Origin: Desulfonispora thiosulfatigenes DSM 11270
GTDB taxonomy: Bacteria > Bacillota > Peptococcia > Peptococcales > Desulfonisporaceae
Reading direction: 5' to 3'
Length of the DNA: 64,000 nt
NCBI RefSeq assembly: GCF_900176035.1
Contig: NZ_FWWT01000022.1
Location: forward strand, 248,001 to 312,000
Shown here: piece after piece, positions 17,471 through 25,805 of the stretch
Layout of the letters: each line of letters begins with the position of its first letter
How positions within the stretch are numbered: the first letter of the stretch is position 1
Program-made: the position numbers and the translations under genes
Notes under the pieces: generated by a model
Databases searched by the model: none
Told to the model about the DNA's origin: nothing
The model's input: only the letters and a program-made list of their open reading frames with translations

Positions 17471-18028
17471 ATGTTATCAACAAGTGATTTTAAAACAGGA
17501 GTAACCGTAGAATTAAATGGACAACCTTGCCAAATTATAGACTTTCAACACGTTAAGCCAGGTAAAGGTGCAGCTTTTGTAAGAGCAAAAATACGTAATC
17601 TTAGATCAGGTTCTACATCTGAACAAACATTTAGAGCGGGAGAAAAAGTTCCTAAAGCTATTTTAGACAGAAGAGAAATGCAATATTTATATAATGATGG
17701 TGAATTTTATATTTTTATGGACAATGAATCTTTTGAACAAATTTCTTTAACACAAGATCAGCTAGATGGTGGAGAATTATTTTTAAAAGAAAATATGGAT
17801 TGTTCTATTTTGATTTATGGAGAAGAAGTATTAGGAGTAGATTTACCTAATACTGTTAACTTAGAAGTTATAGAAACTGAGCCAGGTATTAAAGGTGATA
17901 CAGCTTCAGGTGGATCAAAACCAGCTACAATGGAAACTGGCTGCGTGGTACATGTACCATTTTTCATTAATGTTGGTGATATTTTAAAAATAGATACTAG
18001 AACTAAAGAATATGTAGAACGTGCATAA
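17471..18028 (+). CDS. efp: Translation elongation factor P
   Basis: Rescues ribosomes stalled at polyproline. 185 residues, three beta-barrel domains; the tip loop [14 protein letters not shown] places the modifiable position at K32. C-terminal block [16 protein letters not shown] is highly conserved. No epmA-like modification gene is seen nearby, as expected for Firmicutes where the tip lysine is handled differently. ATG 17471 is preceded by GGAGGT. Followed by an 18-base AT-only palindrome (about 18030-18047) without a T-tail. Confidence 0.97.
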   Translation: MLSTSDFKTGVTVELNGQPCQIIDFQHVKPGKGAAFVRAKIRNLRSGSTSEQTFRAGEKVPKAILDRREMQYLYNDGEFYIFMDNESFEQISLTQDQLDGGELFLKENMDCSILIYGEEVLGVDLPNTVNLEVIETEPGIKGDTASGGSKPATMETGCVVHVPFFINVGDILKIDTRTKEYVERA

Positions 18029-18090
18029 GTTTATTTTTAAAAATAAAGGTAATACTATTAAAGTGTTAGATTTGAAGGGAGGTTTTTAAT

Positions 18091-18483
18091 TTGACTGATT
18101 TACAAAGTAGTATTTCATATTTGCGTGGATTAGCTGATGGTATGGATCTTTCTGAAAACTCAAAAGAAGGAAAAATTATCATGGGCATTCTAAAGGTATT
18201 AGAAGATATGTCTGATTCTATTTTAGACATCGAGGATAGTCAAGATGATTTAGAACATTATATTGAAACCATTGATGAGGATTTAAATGATTTAGAAGTA
18301 GACTACTATGGTGATGAAGATTGCGATTGTGGTTGTGAGTGTGACGATGATTACTTAGAAGTAGAATGCCCAATTTGTCATGATTCAGTGTGTATTGATT
18401 CCAATATTTTAGATGATGACTCTAAGATATCAGACTTAAGTTGTCCTAATTGCGATGAATCTATTTTTGATGCTGAAGAATAA
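18091..18483 (+). CDS. CD1247-type small acidic zinc-ribbon protein
   Basis: Uncharacterised family found next to efp and spoIIIA in Clostridia. 130 residues: an N-terminal helical part (SISYLRGLADGMDL, EGKIIMGILKVLEDMSDSILDIE), a very acidic middle, then a cysteine cluster (DCDCGCECDDD) and a C-terminal zinc ribbon with CPIC and CPNC pairs. The acidic DCGCEC insert could bind metal, which is inference only. TTG 18091 follows GGAGG. Function is unknown; conserved linkage with spoIIIA suggests but does not prove a role in sporulation. Confidence 0.8.
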   Translation: MTDLQSSISYLRGLADGMDLSENSKEGKIIMGILKVLEDMSDSILDIEDSQDDLEHYIETIDEDLNDLEVDYYGDEDCDCGCECDDDYLEVECPICHDSVCIDSNILDDDSKISDLSCPNCDESIFDAEE

Positions 18484-18504
18484 AAAACTTAAATTTGAAT
18501 TTTT

Positions 18505-18544
18505 AAAAGTCCTAAGATTATTTTTTAATCTTAGGACTTTTTTT
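18505..18544 (+). terminator. Strong Rho-independent terminator before spoIIIA
   Basis: AAAAGTCCTAAGATTA pairs with TAATCTTAGGACTTTT as a near-perfect 16-bp hairpin with a T-rich tail. Isolates the aroQ-efp unit from the sporulation operon. Confidence 0.92.
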
Positions 18545-18590
18545 GTCATAAAGTAGGATAAGCTTCATATTAATTAATGAGGTGGATGTA

Positions 18591-19622
18591 ATGACGAATA
18601 TAAAAATTATTAAGAAAGAAACAAGCAGTCCTTTACAAAAAAATGTACTCACAGAAATACTACCTTTTTTTCCGCAAAACATAAGAGATTTAGTTTTAAA
18701 AATACCTGATTATATGATAGCTAAAATTGAAGAAATAAGAATTAGATTAAATCGTCCTTTAGTTATTGTAACAGAAAAAGATAACTTTGCTATTAATCAT
18801 AAAGAAATTACAAAAAATTTAGAACAAGGATATTTTATAACTCAAGCTGATATTAATAAAATTTTACATTTAATTAGTCAAAGTTCAATTTATGCCTGGG
18901 AAGAAGAATTTAAAAGAGGATACATAACTTTAAAAGGTGGACATAGAGTAGGTATAACGGGAAAAGCAGTTTTAAATAATGGAATGATAAAAACTTTAAA
19001 AGATATTTCAGGTTTAAATTTTCGTATAGCTAAAGAAATATTAGGAGCAGCTACTAAAATTTTACCTTATATTATTAAATCACCTACTGAAATAGAACAC
19101 ACACTTATTGTATCTCCTCCAAGATGTGGAAAAACAACATTATTAAGAGACATAGTAAGACAACTCAGCATGGGTATTTCAAAGCTGAATTTTTTAGGTG
19201 TAAACGTAGGACTAGTTGATGAAAGATCAGAGATAGCGGGTAGTTATAATGGTGACCCTCAATATAATGTAGGTTTTAGGACAGATATTTTAGATGGATG
19301 TCCAAAAGCACAAGGTATGCTGATGCTAATTAGATCAATGTCACCTCAAGTAATTGTTACTGATGAAATAGGTACAAGAGAAGATGTACTAGCCATGGAA
19401 GAAGTATTAAATTCAGGAATAAATTTATTAACTACAGTGCATGGTGCAGATATTAATGAAATAAAAAGAAGACCAAATCTTAATATGATTTTAAATAGTC
19501 GAATTTTTACAAGAATAATTATTTTAAGTCGTTCAAGAGGTGTGGGTACAGTAGAGGATATTCTGGATGGCTATACATATAAATCTTTGCTTTTAAAAAA
19601 TGTAGGTGAAAGGAACGGTTAG
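18591..19622 (+). CDS. spoIIIAA: Stage III sporulation protein AA (ATPase)
   Basis: AAA/secretion-type ATPase of the mother-cell side of the SpoIIIA-SpoIIQ channel (feeding tube) needed for sigma-G activity in the forespore. P-loop PPRCGKTTLL is near residues 174-183, DERSEIAG near 209, Walker B-like VIVTDEIGTREDV near 260 and TTVHG after it. 343 residues from ATG 18591, which is preceded by GAGGTGG; an in-frame GTG at 18582 overlaps that site. Starts the eight-gene operon, with only one base between it and spoIIIAB. Confidence 0.95.
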   Translation: MTNIKIIKKETSSPLQKNVLTEILPFFPQNIRDLVLKIPDYMIAKIEEIRIRLNRPLVIVTEKDNFAINHKEITKNLEQGYFITQADINKILHLISQSSIYAWEEEFKRGYITLKGGHRVGITGKAVLNNGMIKTLKDISGLNFRIAKEILGAATKILPYIIKSPTEIEHTLIVSPPRCGKTTLLRDIVRQLSMGISKLNFLGVNVGLVDERSEIAGSYNGDPQYNVGFRTDILDGCPKAQGMLMLIRSMSPQVIVTDEIGTREDVLAMEEVLNSGINLLTTVHGADINEIKRRPNLNMILNSRIFTRIIILSRSRGVGTVEDILDGYTYKSLLLKNVGERNG

Positions 19623-19623
19623 T

Positions 19624-20142
19624 ATGTTGAAAATCCTGGGTTCAATTTTTCTTATAATGGGCTTTGGAGTAATTGGACTAGTTGTAGCTAGAAATTTATC
19701 TTTAAGGCCACTCGAGCTTAGACAAGTTCAAAATGGTTTGAAAATGTTAGAAACAGAAATTTTATATGGTTTGACTCCTTTACCAGAAGCATTATCAAGA
19801 GTTTCAAATCAAATTAGTTTTCCGATAAATAAATTATTTTCACAGTCATCTAATTATTTAAAAAATGGAGAAGGATTAACAGCTGGAGAAGCCTGGGAAA
19901 TTTCATTAAATGAATTAGAACAAGAAAGTAGTTTGTTAGCAGAAGATATTGAGATATTAATCAGCTTTGGAAAAGGTCTAGGTGGTTCAGATCGTGACGA
20001 ACAAACAAAACATTTGAAATTAGTTCAAGACCATTTAAAAAACGCAGAATTTAAGGCTGAGAAAATAAAAGAAACAAATCAAAAGGTATATAAATATTTA
20101 GGTTTTAGTTTTGGAGCAGTAATTGCGTTGATTTTAGTTTAA
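19624..20142 (+). CDS. spoIIIAB: Stage III sporulation protein AB
   Basis: Membrane protein resembling a GspF-type platform domain, partner of SpoIIIAA. 172 residues from ATG 19624 (AAAGGAA upstream); the longer frame back to GTG 19606 overlaps spoIIIAA and would put a charged leader before the natural MLKILGSI start. N-terminal membrane segment (residues 3-23), helical bundle region with RPLELRQVQNGLKMLETEILYG, then a C-terminal membrane segment (LGFSFGAVIALILV). Matches family length. Confidence 0.93.
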   Translation: MLKILGSIFLIMGFGVIGLVVARNLSLRPLELRQVQNGLKMLETEILYGLTPLPEALSRVSNQISFPINKLFSQSSNYLKNGEGLTAGEAWEISLNELEQESSLLAEDIEILISFGKGLGGSDRDEQTKHLKLVQDHLKNAEFKAEKIKETNQKVYKYLGFSFGAVIALILV

Positions 20143-20173
20143 AAAGTTAAAAGTTGAATAGGAGGGAATTTAA

Positions 20174-20371
20174 TTGGACGTAACTATTATTTTTAAAATT
20201 GCGGGAATTGGGATTTTAACAGCTGTTCTTCATAGTGTACTCAAATCCTTTGGCAAAGAAGATCAAGCGCAATTAGCTACATTAGCTGGACTTACAATAG
20301 TTCTATATATGGTCATAAGATTATTAGCAAATTTATTTGATTATGTTCGTTCTGTATTCTCTTTATATTAA
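20174..20371 (+). CDS. spoIIIAC: Stage III sporulation protein AC
   Basis: Small 65-residue membrane protein with two hydrophobic helices and the family block HSVLKSFGKEDQAQLATLAGL between them. Part of the SpoIIIA channel complex. TTG 20174 follows GGAGGG. Size and order (AB-AC-AD) match Bacillus and Clostridium. Confidence 0.94.
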   Translation: MDVTIIFKIAGIGILTAVLHSVLKSFGKEDQAQLATLAGLTIVLYMVIRLLANLFDYVRSVFSLY

Positions 20372-20385
20372 AAAGAGGTGTCTCT

Positions 20386-20772
20386 ATGGAAATTTTGCAA
20401 ATTATAGGCATAGCTTTAATAACAGTTGTATTTTATCTTGTCTTAAAAGAAAGAAATAGTGAATTTGCCCTTCAGCTCACTATTGCATTTGGAACTATTG
20501 TTTTTTTACTGATGATAAGCAAAATTCAAGCAATATTACAAGTTTTTGGTGATTTAGCTATTAAAGCAAATGTAAATATGTTTTTTCTTAATACAATTTT
20601 TAAAATAATAGGAATAGCTTATATAGCTGAATTTGGATCACAAATATGTAGGGATGCAGGTAGTAGTTCAATTGCAGGAAAGATAGAATTTGCAGCAAAG
20701 ATTATCATCCTTACCTTAGCCATTCCAATAATAGTGGCAATATTAGAGAGTGTTATTAAGCTAATTCCATAA
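20386..20772 (+). CDS. spoIIIAD: Stage III sporulation protein AD
   Basis: 128-residue protein with three to four membrane helices, related to SpoIIIAC. Family motifs VLKERNSEFALQLTIAFGTIVF near 20-42 and IAYIAEFGSQICRDAGSSSIAGKIE near 75-100 are clear. ATG 20386 follows AGAGGTG. Component of the mother cell-forespore channel. Confidence 0.95.
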   Translation: MEILQIIGIALITVVFYLVLKERNSEFALQLTIAFGTIVFLLMISKIQAILQVFGDLAIKANVNMFFLNTIFKIIGIAYIAEFGSQICRDAGSSSIAGKIEFAAKIIILTLAIPIIVAILESVIKLIP

Positions 20773-20784
20773 GGCGGTATGATT

Positions 20785-21963
20785 ATGAAAAGAGTAGCAA
20801 TTATTATACTATTTCTCATTTTTATGAATATATTGACGCAAGGGATAGCACTAGCAAGTGAGGAGAAGGATATTCAAGAAATCACAGAAAATCAATTAGA
20901 TCTTTTAGATTTAACAGAAGTTGATCGTTTTACTAATCACATAAATGAAGAAATATCATCGTTCATACCAAATTTTTCAGTACACCAATTTATCCAAGAT
21001 TTAAAAGAAGGTAAAGTAGATTTAAGTTTTAAAGACATCATTAATAATACTTTTAAATTTTTGTTTAAGGAAATTGGCGTCAATCTAGCCCTTATGGGAA
21101 AGTTAATAGTACTTGCTGTATTATGTTCTGTACTATCAAATCTGCATAATGCTTTTGAAAAAGGCACCATAGCTAAATTAGCATACGCTGTAAGTTTTTT
21201 AGTTTTAATTACATTTATGATTAGCTCGTTTCAATATACAATCGAAATTGGAAAAGATGCCGTTCAAAATATGGTTACATTTATGCAAGCTTTAATGCCT
21301 ATACTTTTAACTTTATTAGCTTCCCTAGGAGCATTTACCTCAACGGCCATATTGCATCCTTTTATTTTTATCACGATAGCTTCTCTAAGTACTTTATATA
21401 AAACAGTTATTTTCCCATTAATACTCTTAGGCGCAGTATTAAGCATTATTAATAATATTTCATCTGAATTCAAAATAACAAGATTATCAAGTTTATTAAA
21501 TCAAGTAATAGTTTTCTTTTTAGGCTTAACCTTTACCCTATTTATAGGCGTTTTGAGTGTCCAAGGTGTAGGGGGAGCTATAGCAGATGGAGTATCCTTA
21601 AGAACGGCAAAATATATGACGGGTGCTTTTATTCCAGTAGTAGGTAGTATGTTTTCAGATGTACTAGAAGCTGTAATTGGTGGTTCTCTATTACTAAAAA
21701 ATGCGATAGGTATTATGGGATTATTAATTATTGTAGTTATTTCTTTATTCCCAGCAATTAAAATATTTGCCATTATTATTATTTATAAAGTATCTTCAGC
21801 AATAATACAACCTTTAGGAAATTCTCAAATTTCAGATACTTTAGATAGTATGGCGGGCAGTTTATTATTAGTTTTTGCTTCTGTAGCCACGGTAGCTTTA
21901 ATGTTTTTTCTCACTATCATAATAGTCGTCACAACGGCAAATATCACAGTCATGCTCAGGTAG
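20785..21963 (+). CDS. spoIIIAE: Stage III sporulation protein AE
   Basis: Largest membrane subunit of the SpoIIIA complex, 392 residues. Signal-like N-terminus MKRVAIIILFLIFMNILTQGIALA, a soluble segment to about residue 90, then seven or so hydrophobic helices. Family blocks include FMQALMPILLTLLASLGAFTS, LLNQVIVFFLGLTFTLFIGVLSVQG and VSLRTAKYMTGAFIPVVGSMFSD. I choose ATG 20785 because AAGGCGG ends seven bases before it; ATG 20779 is also possible. Confidence 0.94.
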   Translation: MKRVAIIILFLIFMNILTQGIALASEEKDIQEITENQLDLLDLTEVDRFTNHINEEISSFIPNFSVHQFIQDLKEGKVDLSFKDIINNTFKFLFKEIGVNLALMGKLIVLAVLCSVLSNLHNAFEKGTIAKLAYAVSFLVLITFMISSFQYTIEIGKDAVQNMVTFMQALMPILLTLLASLGAFTSTAILHPFIFITIASLSTLYKTVIFPLILLGAVLSIINNISSEFKITRLSSLLNQVIVFFLGLTFTLFIGVLSVQGVGGAIADGVSLRTAKYMTGAFIPVVGSMFSDVLEAVIGGSLLLKNAIGIMGLLIIVVISLFPAIKIFAIIIIYKVSSAIIQPLGNSQISDTLDSMAGSLLLVFASVATVALMFFLTIIIVVTTANITVMLR

Positions 21964-21973
21964 GGGTGAAAAA

Positions 21974-22597
21974 ATGAGCAGTTTAAATGAAATAATCCGT
22001 AATATAGCTGTTATAGTTTTATTGACCACTTTTTTAGATATGTTGTTACCTAATACCAATTTGAGAAAATTCATAAAAGTAATAATGGGCTTATTTATTA
22101 TGGTGACAATTTTAAACCCAATTATAAGTATTTTCACAAATAGCGAAAGCTTATCAGCTTGGAACTTTTCGCTTCCTGAAAATGAAGATATAAATACAGT
22201 TTTAGCAGAAGGTGAAAAAATGTCTTTAGCGCAAAATTCAGAGGCAACCAGAGAATACAACTATAGAATAGAAAAACAAATCGAGGCCTTAGTGCATTTA
22301 ATTCCGGAAGTAAGCCGTGTTAATTGTCAAGCTATACTTAAATCTACTGAAGATTTAAAAAATATGGGGAAGCTTGAAAAGGTTGATTTAGAAATATTTC
22401 TAGGTGGTGTAGATCAAGCTGATCAAGATTTACTAGTAGAACCTGTAAAAATCGAGTTTAATAAATCCCTAGAAAAAGAGGAGCCAAAAATTAATAACGA
22501 AGGTTTAAGAGCAAAAGTAATAAATCTTGTGTCTAATTATTATAGTATCAATGAAGAACAGATTTATATTGAATTTAATAGTGAGGAGGAAAGTTAA
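21974..22597 (+). CDS. spoIIIAF: Stage III sporulation protein AF
   Basis: 207-residue protein with two N-terminal membrane helices (residues about 8-28 and 36-54) and a soluble domain with the EscJ/PrgK-like ring-building pattern EALVHLIPEVSRVNCQAILKST. RKFIKVIMGLFIMVTILNPI is diagnostic of the family. The stop codon overlaps the spoIIIAG start (TAATG), showing coupling. ATG 21974 follows AGGGGTG. Confidence 0.92.
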   Translation: MSSLNEIIRNIAVIVLLTTFLDMLLPNTNLRKFIKVIMGLFIMVTILNPIISIFTNSESLSAWNFSLPENEDINTVLAEGEKMSLAQNSEATREYNYRIEKQIEALVHLIPEVSRVNCQAILKSTEDLKNMGKLEKVDLEIFLGGVDQADQDLLVEPVKIEFNKSLEKEEPKINNEGLRAKVINLVSNYYSINEEQIYIEFNSEEES

Positions 22598-23229
22598 TGG
22601 GAGACTTTTTTAAAACGCTATTTCCTGAGGATAAAAGTAAAAATCCAGTTAAAATTACAGCAAAACAAAAAAAGATAGTCATAAGCTTAGTTTTTATGTC
22701 CTTAATAGGAATTTTCTTAATGACGCTACAAAGTCCAAAGAATAATTTAAACCCAGAACAAAATCAGCTTGGTATGGATGCAGCTACTACTGAAGTAAAA
22801 ACTAATAATAACAGTCAAAATGATCTAGGTAAAGCAGAGTTAGATTTAGAACAAAGGCTAAATAATATTTTAAGTATGATTGATGGAGCAGGTGATGTAT
22901 CTTCCACAATTACCTTAGAATCAGGATTAGAATACGAATATGCAGTAAATACAAAAACTGGCCAAACAAAAATACATGAAAATGCAAAGGATGGAAGCAA
23001 TCGAGTTACTGATGAGGCGCAAGAAGATAGTCAATTAGTAATGAAAACTGGAGCTCAAGGAAAAAATGATGCAGTAGTAATTAAAGAAAAAAGACCTCAA
23101 ATTTCTGGCGTGATCGTTGTAGCAGAAGGTGCGAAGGATCTTGCAATTAAAGAAGAGCTTAATAGTGCAGTGCAAACCTTGTTAAATGTCCCAGCTCATA
23201 GAGTAATGATATTACCAAAAGGAAGGTAG
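22597..23229 (+). CDS. spoIIIAG: Stage III sporulation protein AG
   Basis: Ring-forming membrane protein of the SpoIIIA channel, 210 residues: one membrane helix near 27-43, a polar linker, and a C-terminal ring-building motif. The segment LEQRLNNILSMIDGAGDVSSTITLESG, then PQISGVIVVAEGAKDLAIKEELNSAVQTLLNVPAHRV, is the family signature. Overlaps spoIIIAF by one base and is followed by spoIIIAH after nine. Confidence 0.94.
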   Translation: MGDFFKTLFPEDKSKNPVKITAKQKKIVISLVFMSLIGIFLMTLQSPKNNLNPEQNQLGMDAATTEVKTNNNSQNDLGKAELDLEQRLNNILSMIDGAGDVSSTITLESGLEYEYAVNTKTGQTKIHENAKDGSNRVTDEAQEDSQLVMKTGAQGKNDAVVIKEKRPQISGVIVVAEGAKDLAIKEELNSAVQTLLNVPAHRVMILPKGR

Positions 23230-23238
23230 GGATTTAAA

Positions 23239-23895
23239 ATGATGTTTTTAATTAAAATTCGTAATGTAATGATAGTTACTTTAGTAATCTTAGGGTGTTC
23301 ATTCATGTATATGGGTATGTCAGGTTTTGCAGATAAATATAAGCTCGCATTAGATGATTCTATTATTGAAGAGTTAAATGAAACTACTCAAGTAGTTGCT
23401 AAAGGCAATAAAGAAAAAGATCAAATCGAAAGTAAAGAAAAAGACCAAACTCCAAATAAAGATCAAGATAAACAAAAGGGCGGAGATGGTGAAAAGGTAA
23501 TCCAAGATGACCAAACTACCGTTAAACAAAGCATTATAGAAAAAAACAGTGAGTTCTTTGTTGATTTTCGAATTAAAAGAGAAAAAGATCATGCCTCACA
23601 AATAGAAGTATTGCGAGAAATAGTAGACAATCCAAACTCATCTGCAGAAATAAGAACAAAAGCACAAGAAGAATTATTAGTGGTTTCAAAAGATATTTCT
23701 TTAGAATCCAAGATAGAAAATTTATTTAAAGCAAAAGAATATAAAGAAGCAGTGGCAGTAGTACAAAATGAAACAGCAACAATTATAATTAAAGCAGACA
23801 CTTTAAAAGAAACGGATGTTAGTAAATTAGGAGATTTGGTTATCAAAGCTACTGGATTTACCTTAGATAACATTTCGATTATTCCTAAAAAATAA
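23239..23895 (+). CDS. spoIIIAH: Stage III sporulation protein AH
   Basis: Mother-cell membrane protein whose ring domain contacts forespore SpoIIQ across the septum. 218 residues: membrane helix at about 9-28, a Lys/Asp/Gln-rich linker with repeated KEKDQ/KDQDK (residues about 54-78), and a C-terminal EscJ-like domain (FFVDFRIKREKDHASQIEVLREIVDN, then AVVQNETATIIIKADTLKETDVSKLGDLVIKATG). The low-complexity linker is longer than I would expect. Ends the spoIIIA operon; no terminator seen before the next promoter. Confidence 0.93.
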   Translation: MMFLIKIRNVMIVTLVILGCSFMYMGMSGFADKYKLALDDSIIEELNETTQVVAKGNKEKDQIESKEKDQTPNKDQDKQKGGDGEKVIQDDQTTVKQSIIEKNSEFFVDFRIKREKDHASQIEVLREIVDNPNSSAEIRTKAQEELLVVSKDISLESKIENLFKAKEYKEAVAVVQNETATIIIKADTLKETDVSKLGDLVIKATGFTLDNISIIPKK

Positions 23896-23910
23896 TAAAT
23901 TGCTTTAATG

Positions 23911-23939
23911 TTGGTTTGTTGAGCTCCTTTTGGTATAAT
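23911..23939 (+). promoter_or_regulatory. Sigma-A-type promoter for the asp23 operon
   Basis: TTGGTT, 17-base spacer and TATAAT, with an extended -10 (TGG before TATAAT). It lies between spoIIIAH and the Asp23 gene, about 37 bases before its start. Confidence 0.7.
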
Positions 23940-23975
23940 TAAAAAATATATGAAACATGTGTGGGGGTGTGGGTT

Positions 23976-24389
23976 TTGGGCAATAATGTAAACATGACTA
24001 ATTTAAATACATCAAATCTAAATGAATTAGGCTCTGTAAAGATTGCTGATGATGTAGTTGCAATTATTGCAGGCTTAGCTGCTACAGAAGTTAGAGGCGT
24101 TGCTGGTATGAGCGGAGGAGTTTCTGCTGGAATAGCAGAAATGCTAGGTCGTAAAAATTTAGCAAAAGGCGTTAAAGTAGAGGTAGGTGAAAAAGAAGCA
24201 GCTGTTGATTTATTTGTTATTGTTGAATTTGGAGCAAAGATTCCTGAGGTAGCTCAATTAATTCAGCAAAAGGTAAGAGAAGCAATAGAAGCAATGACCG
24301 GTTTAATTGCAGTAGAAATAAATATTCATATCCAAGGTGTAGCTTTTGAAAAGCAAGAAATAGAAGATAAAGAAATAAGAGTGCGTTAA
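23976..24389 (+). CDS. Asp23/Gls24 family envelope stress protein
   Basis: 137 residues from TTG 23976, six bases after GGGGGTG; in-frame GTG 23961 overlaps that site. The Asp23 domain is clear: GSVKIADDVVAIIAGLAATEVRGVAGMSGG, then VKVEVGEKEAAVDLFVIVEFGAKIPEVAQLIQQKVREAIEAMTGL. Asp23 proteins are abundant, membrane-associated through AmaP, and linked to cell-envelope homeostasis. The amaP and DUF2273 genes follow, a standard trio, and nusB comes after, as in many Clostridia. Confidence 0.93.
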   Translation: MGNNVNMTNLNTSNLNELGSVKIADDVVAIIAGLAATEVRGVAGMSGGVSAGIAEMLGRKNLAKGVKVEVGEKEAAVDLFVIVEFGAKIPEVAQLIQQKVREAIEAMTGLIAVEINIHIQGVAFEKQEIEDKEIRVR

Positions 24390-24431
24390 TTTTAGGTAGT
24401 CTATTTTAGACTTCCTAAAATTATTTTCTTT
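24388..24431 (+). terminator. Hairpin with T-rich tail between asp23 and amaP
   Basis: A 16-bp stem (24388-24403 with 24407-24422) carries a single T-T mismatch and a three-base loop, then ATTTTCTTTT. It may end or weaken the asp23 transcript, giving Asp23 in excess over its membrane anchor. Confidence 0.7.
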
Positions 24432-24441
24432 TGTACTCTTA

Positions 24442-24460
24442 TTTAGACAAGCTGTCTAAA
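24442..24460. repeat. Perfect 8-bp inverted repeat before amaP
   Basis: TTTAGACA, three bases, TGTCTAAA, about 20 bases before the amaP start. Could be an operator or a weak RNA hairpin; no regulator is assigned. Confidence 0.5.
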
Positions 24461-24479
24461 GTAAGGGGGATTAGGTATT

Positions 24480-25010
24480 ATGCATTCAAAAACATATAGA
24501 GTTTTATTCGCGCTTATTTTAATAATTCTAGGGGCATTAGTTTCTGGGGTGCTATTTGGGTGGACTAGCCCTTTGGATTACATAAATAATAGTTTATTAC
24601 ATAGTAATGATAAAGTAATACTTGGATTTATAGCACTTTTTAGTATAGTAATTGGTTTTAGCATCTTAAGAGGTTCATTTAAACAAAAGATTTCTACGCA
24701 AACTAATATAATTGAAACAAAACTTGGAGAAATCAAAATTACTATTAAAGCGTTAGAAAACATGACTGAAAAAATTGCCAAAAAAATAGTAGGTATTAAA
24801 GAAGCTAAAACAAAAATTAAAAGTACTCCTAATGGTATTGCTGTTTTTATTGAAATAAGTGTAACATCTGATGTAAACATACCGGAAATAACTACTGAAA
24901 CTCAAAATAAAATAAATGAATATTTTTTAAATCAAGCAGGAATACAAGTTGAAGAAGTACGTATATTAGTTTCTGATTTAGCAAAAGATGTGAAATCCCG
25001 TGTAGAGTAA
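24480..25010 (+). CDS. amaP: Alkaline shock response membrane anchor protein AmaP
   Basis: 176 residues with two N-terminal membrane helices (about 8-28 and 43-60) and a soluble C-terminal Asp23-like domain (ITIKALENMTEKIAKKIVGIKEAKTKI, later NIPEITTETQNKINEYFLNQAGIQVEEVRILVSD). AmaP tethers Asp23 to the membrane. ATG 24480 follows AGGGGGA. Gene order asp23-amaP-DUF2273 supports the call. Confidence 0.9.
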   Translation: MHSKTYRVLFALILIILGALVSGVLFGWTSPLDYINNSLLHSNDKVILGFIALFSIVIGFSILRGSFKQKISTQTNIIETKLGEIKITIKALENMTEKIAKKIVGIKEAKTKIKSTPNGIAVFIEISVTSDVNIPEITTETQNKINEYFLNQAGIQVEEVRILVSDLAKDVKSRVE

Positions 25011-25030
25011 ATGGTAGGGGGGTAATAAAG

Positions 25031-25252
25031 TTGTTAGAAAAAATATTAGATGAAGTGCTTACCCATCACAAAGGAAAATTTTTTGGGATTTTGATTGGTT
25101 TGTTGTTTAGCGTACTTGTAATTAGCGTAGGCTTATTAGAAACCATTTTTATTGCTGTATGTATTTATATAGGTTTTGTTGTTGGTAAAAGAGTAGATCA
25201 AAATGAAAGTTTTTATTCTATAATTGATAAAGTTTTTAGAGAAAGACATTAG
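25031..25252 (+). CDS. DUF2273 small membrane protein
   Basis: 73 residues, two membrane helices (about 18-36 and 38-55) with [48 protein letters not shown]2273 proteins occur with Asp23 and AmaP; role unknown, possibly part of the same envelope assembly. TTG 25031 follows a G-rich ribosome site (GGGGGG). Twelve bases separate it from nusB. Confidence 0.88.
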   Translation: MLEKILDEVLTHHKGKFFGILIGLLFSVLVISVGLLETIFIAVCIYIGFVVGKRVDQNESFYSIIDKVFRERH

Positions 25253-25263
25253 GAGGCCATAAT

Positions 25264-25683
25264 TTGAAACGACGTGTAGCAAGAGAAAAATCATTACAGG
25301 CTTTATATCAAGTTGATGTGACAAAAGAAAATATACAAGAGGTTATCACCCAAAGATTAGAAGATGAAACTATAGATGAAAAGGCTAAAGAATTTATAGT
25401 TAATATAATCGAAGGCACGGTAGCTCATACTGAGGAAATTGACAAAATTATCAAAAACTATGCCGTGGACTGGACTATTGAACGGATGTCAATAGTTGAT
25501 AGAAACATCCTTAGAATAGCAATCTATGAAATGAATTATTCTAAAATGACCCCTATCAAGGTTATCTTAAATGAAGCCATAGAACTTGCAAAGATTTTTG
25601 GTTCAGACAAATCTCCAAAATTCATTAATGGTGTTTTAGGAAAAATTAAAGAAGATTTTGGTGTAGAAGACGAAGATAAGTAG
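25264..25683 (+). CDS. nusB: Transcription antitermination factor NusB
   Basis: RNA-binding partner of NusE (S10) in antitermination of rRNA operons. 139 residues; [16 protein letters not shown] at the N-terminus and [22 protein letters not shown] and [29 protein letters not shown] in the body are diagnostic. TTG 25264 follows AGGAGG. Last gene of the asp23 group. Confidence 0.95.
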   Translation: MKRRVAREKSLQALYQVDVTKENIQEVITQRLEDETIDEKAKEFIVNIIEGTVAHTEEIDKIIKNYAVDWTIERMSIVDRNILRIAIYEMNYSKMTPIKVILNEAIELAKIFGSDKSPKFINGVLGKIKEDFGVEDEDK

Positions 25684-25698
25684 ATATAAGAATTTCCT

Positions 25699-25727
25699 TT
25701 GGTTTATATTTATTTTAGTGATAAAAT
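25699..25727 (+). promoter_or_regulatory. Sigma-A-type promoter ahead of nfnAB
   Basis: TTGGTT, 17-base spacer, TAAAAT, with extended -10 TGA directly before TAAAAT. The -35 and spacing match the asp23 promoter. Confidence 0.6.
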
Positions 25728-25747
25728 AGATTGTATGTTTGTGTTAG

Positions 25748-25770
25748 AGGCGTAAAATTACGCCTTTTTT
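25748..25770 (+). terminator. Terminator or attenuator between nusB and nfnA
   Basis: AGGCGTAA pairs perfectly with TTACGCCT across a two-base loop, followed by a T-run. It lies after the nusB stop but also about 20 bases downstream of the predicted nfn promoter, so it may end the nusB transcript, attenuate nfnAB, or both. Confidence 0.8.
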
Positions 25771-25805
25771 ACTATAAAGGATTATCAAAAGGAGGAAAAA
25801 TAAAA

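Noticed and set aside
18030-18047. 18-base AT-only palindrome after efp taken as a terminator
   Set aside because: No G/C in the stem and no T-tail on the right side.
18545-18573. Sigma-E-like promoter (GTCATAAA, 13 bases, CATATTAA) before spoIIIAA
   Set aside because: The elements are partial, and the transcript would start inside the ribosome site. spoIIIA is known to be sigma-E dependent in Bacillus, so a promoter is expected, but this one is not convincing.
25731-25805. Upstream in-frame extension of nfnA
   Set aside because: It would translate through the terminator hairpin and lacks a ribosome site; ATG 25806 has AGGAGG and a normal N-terminus.
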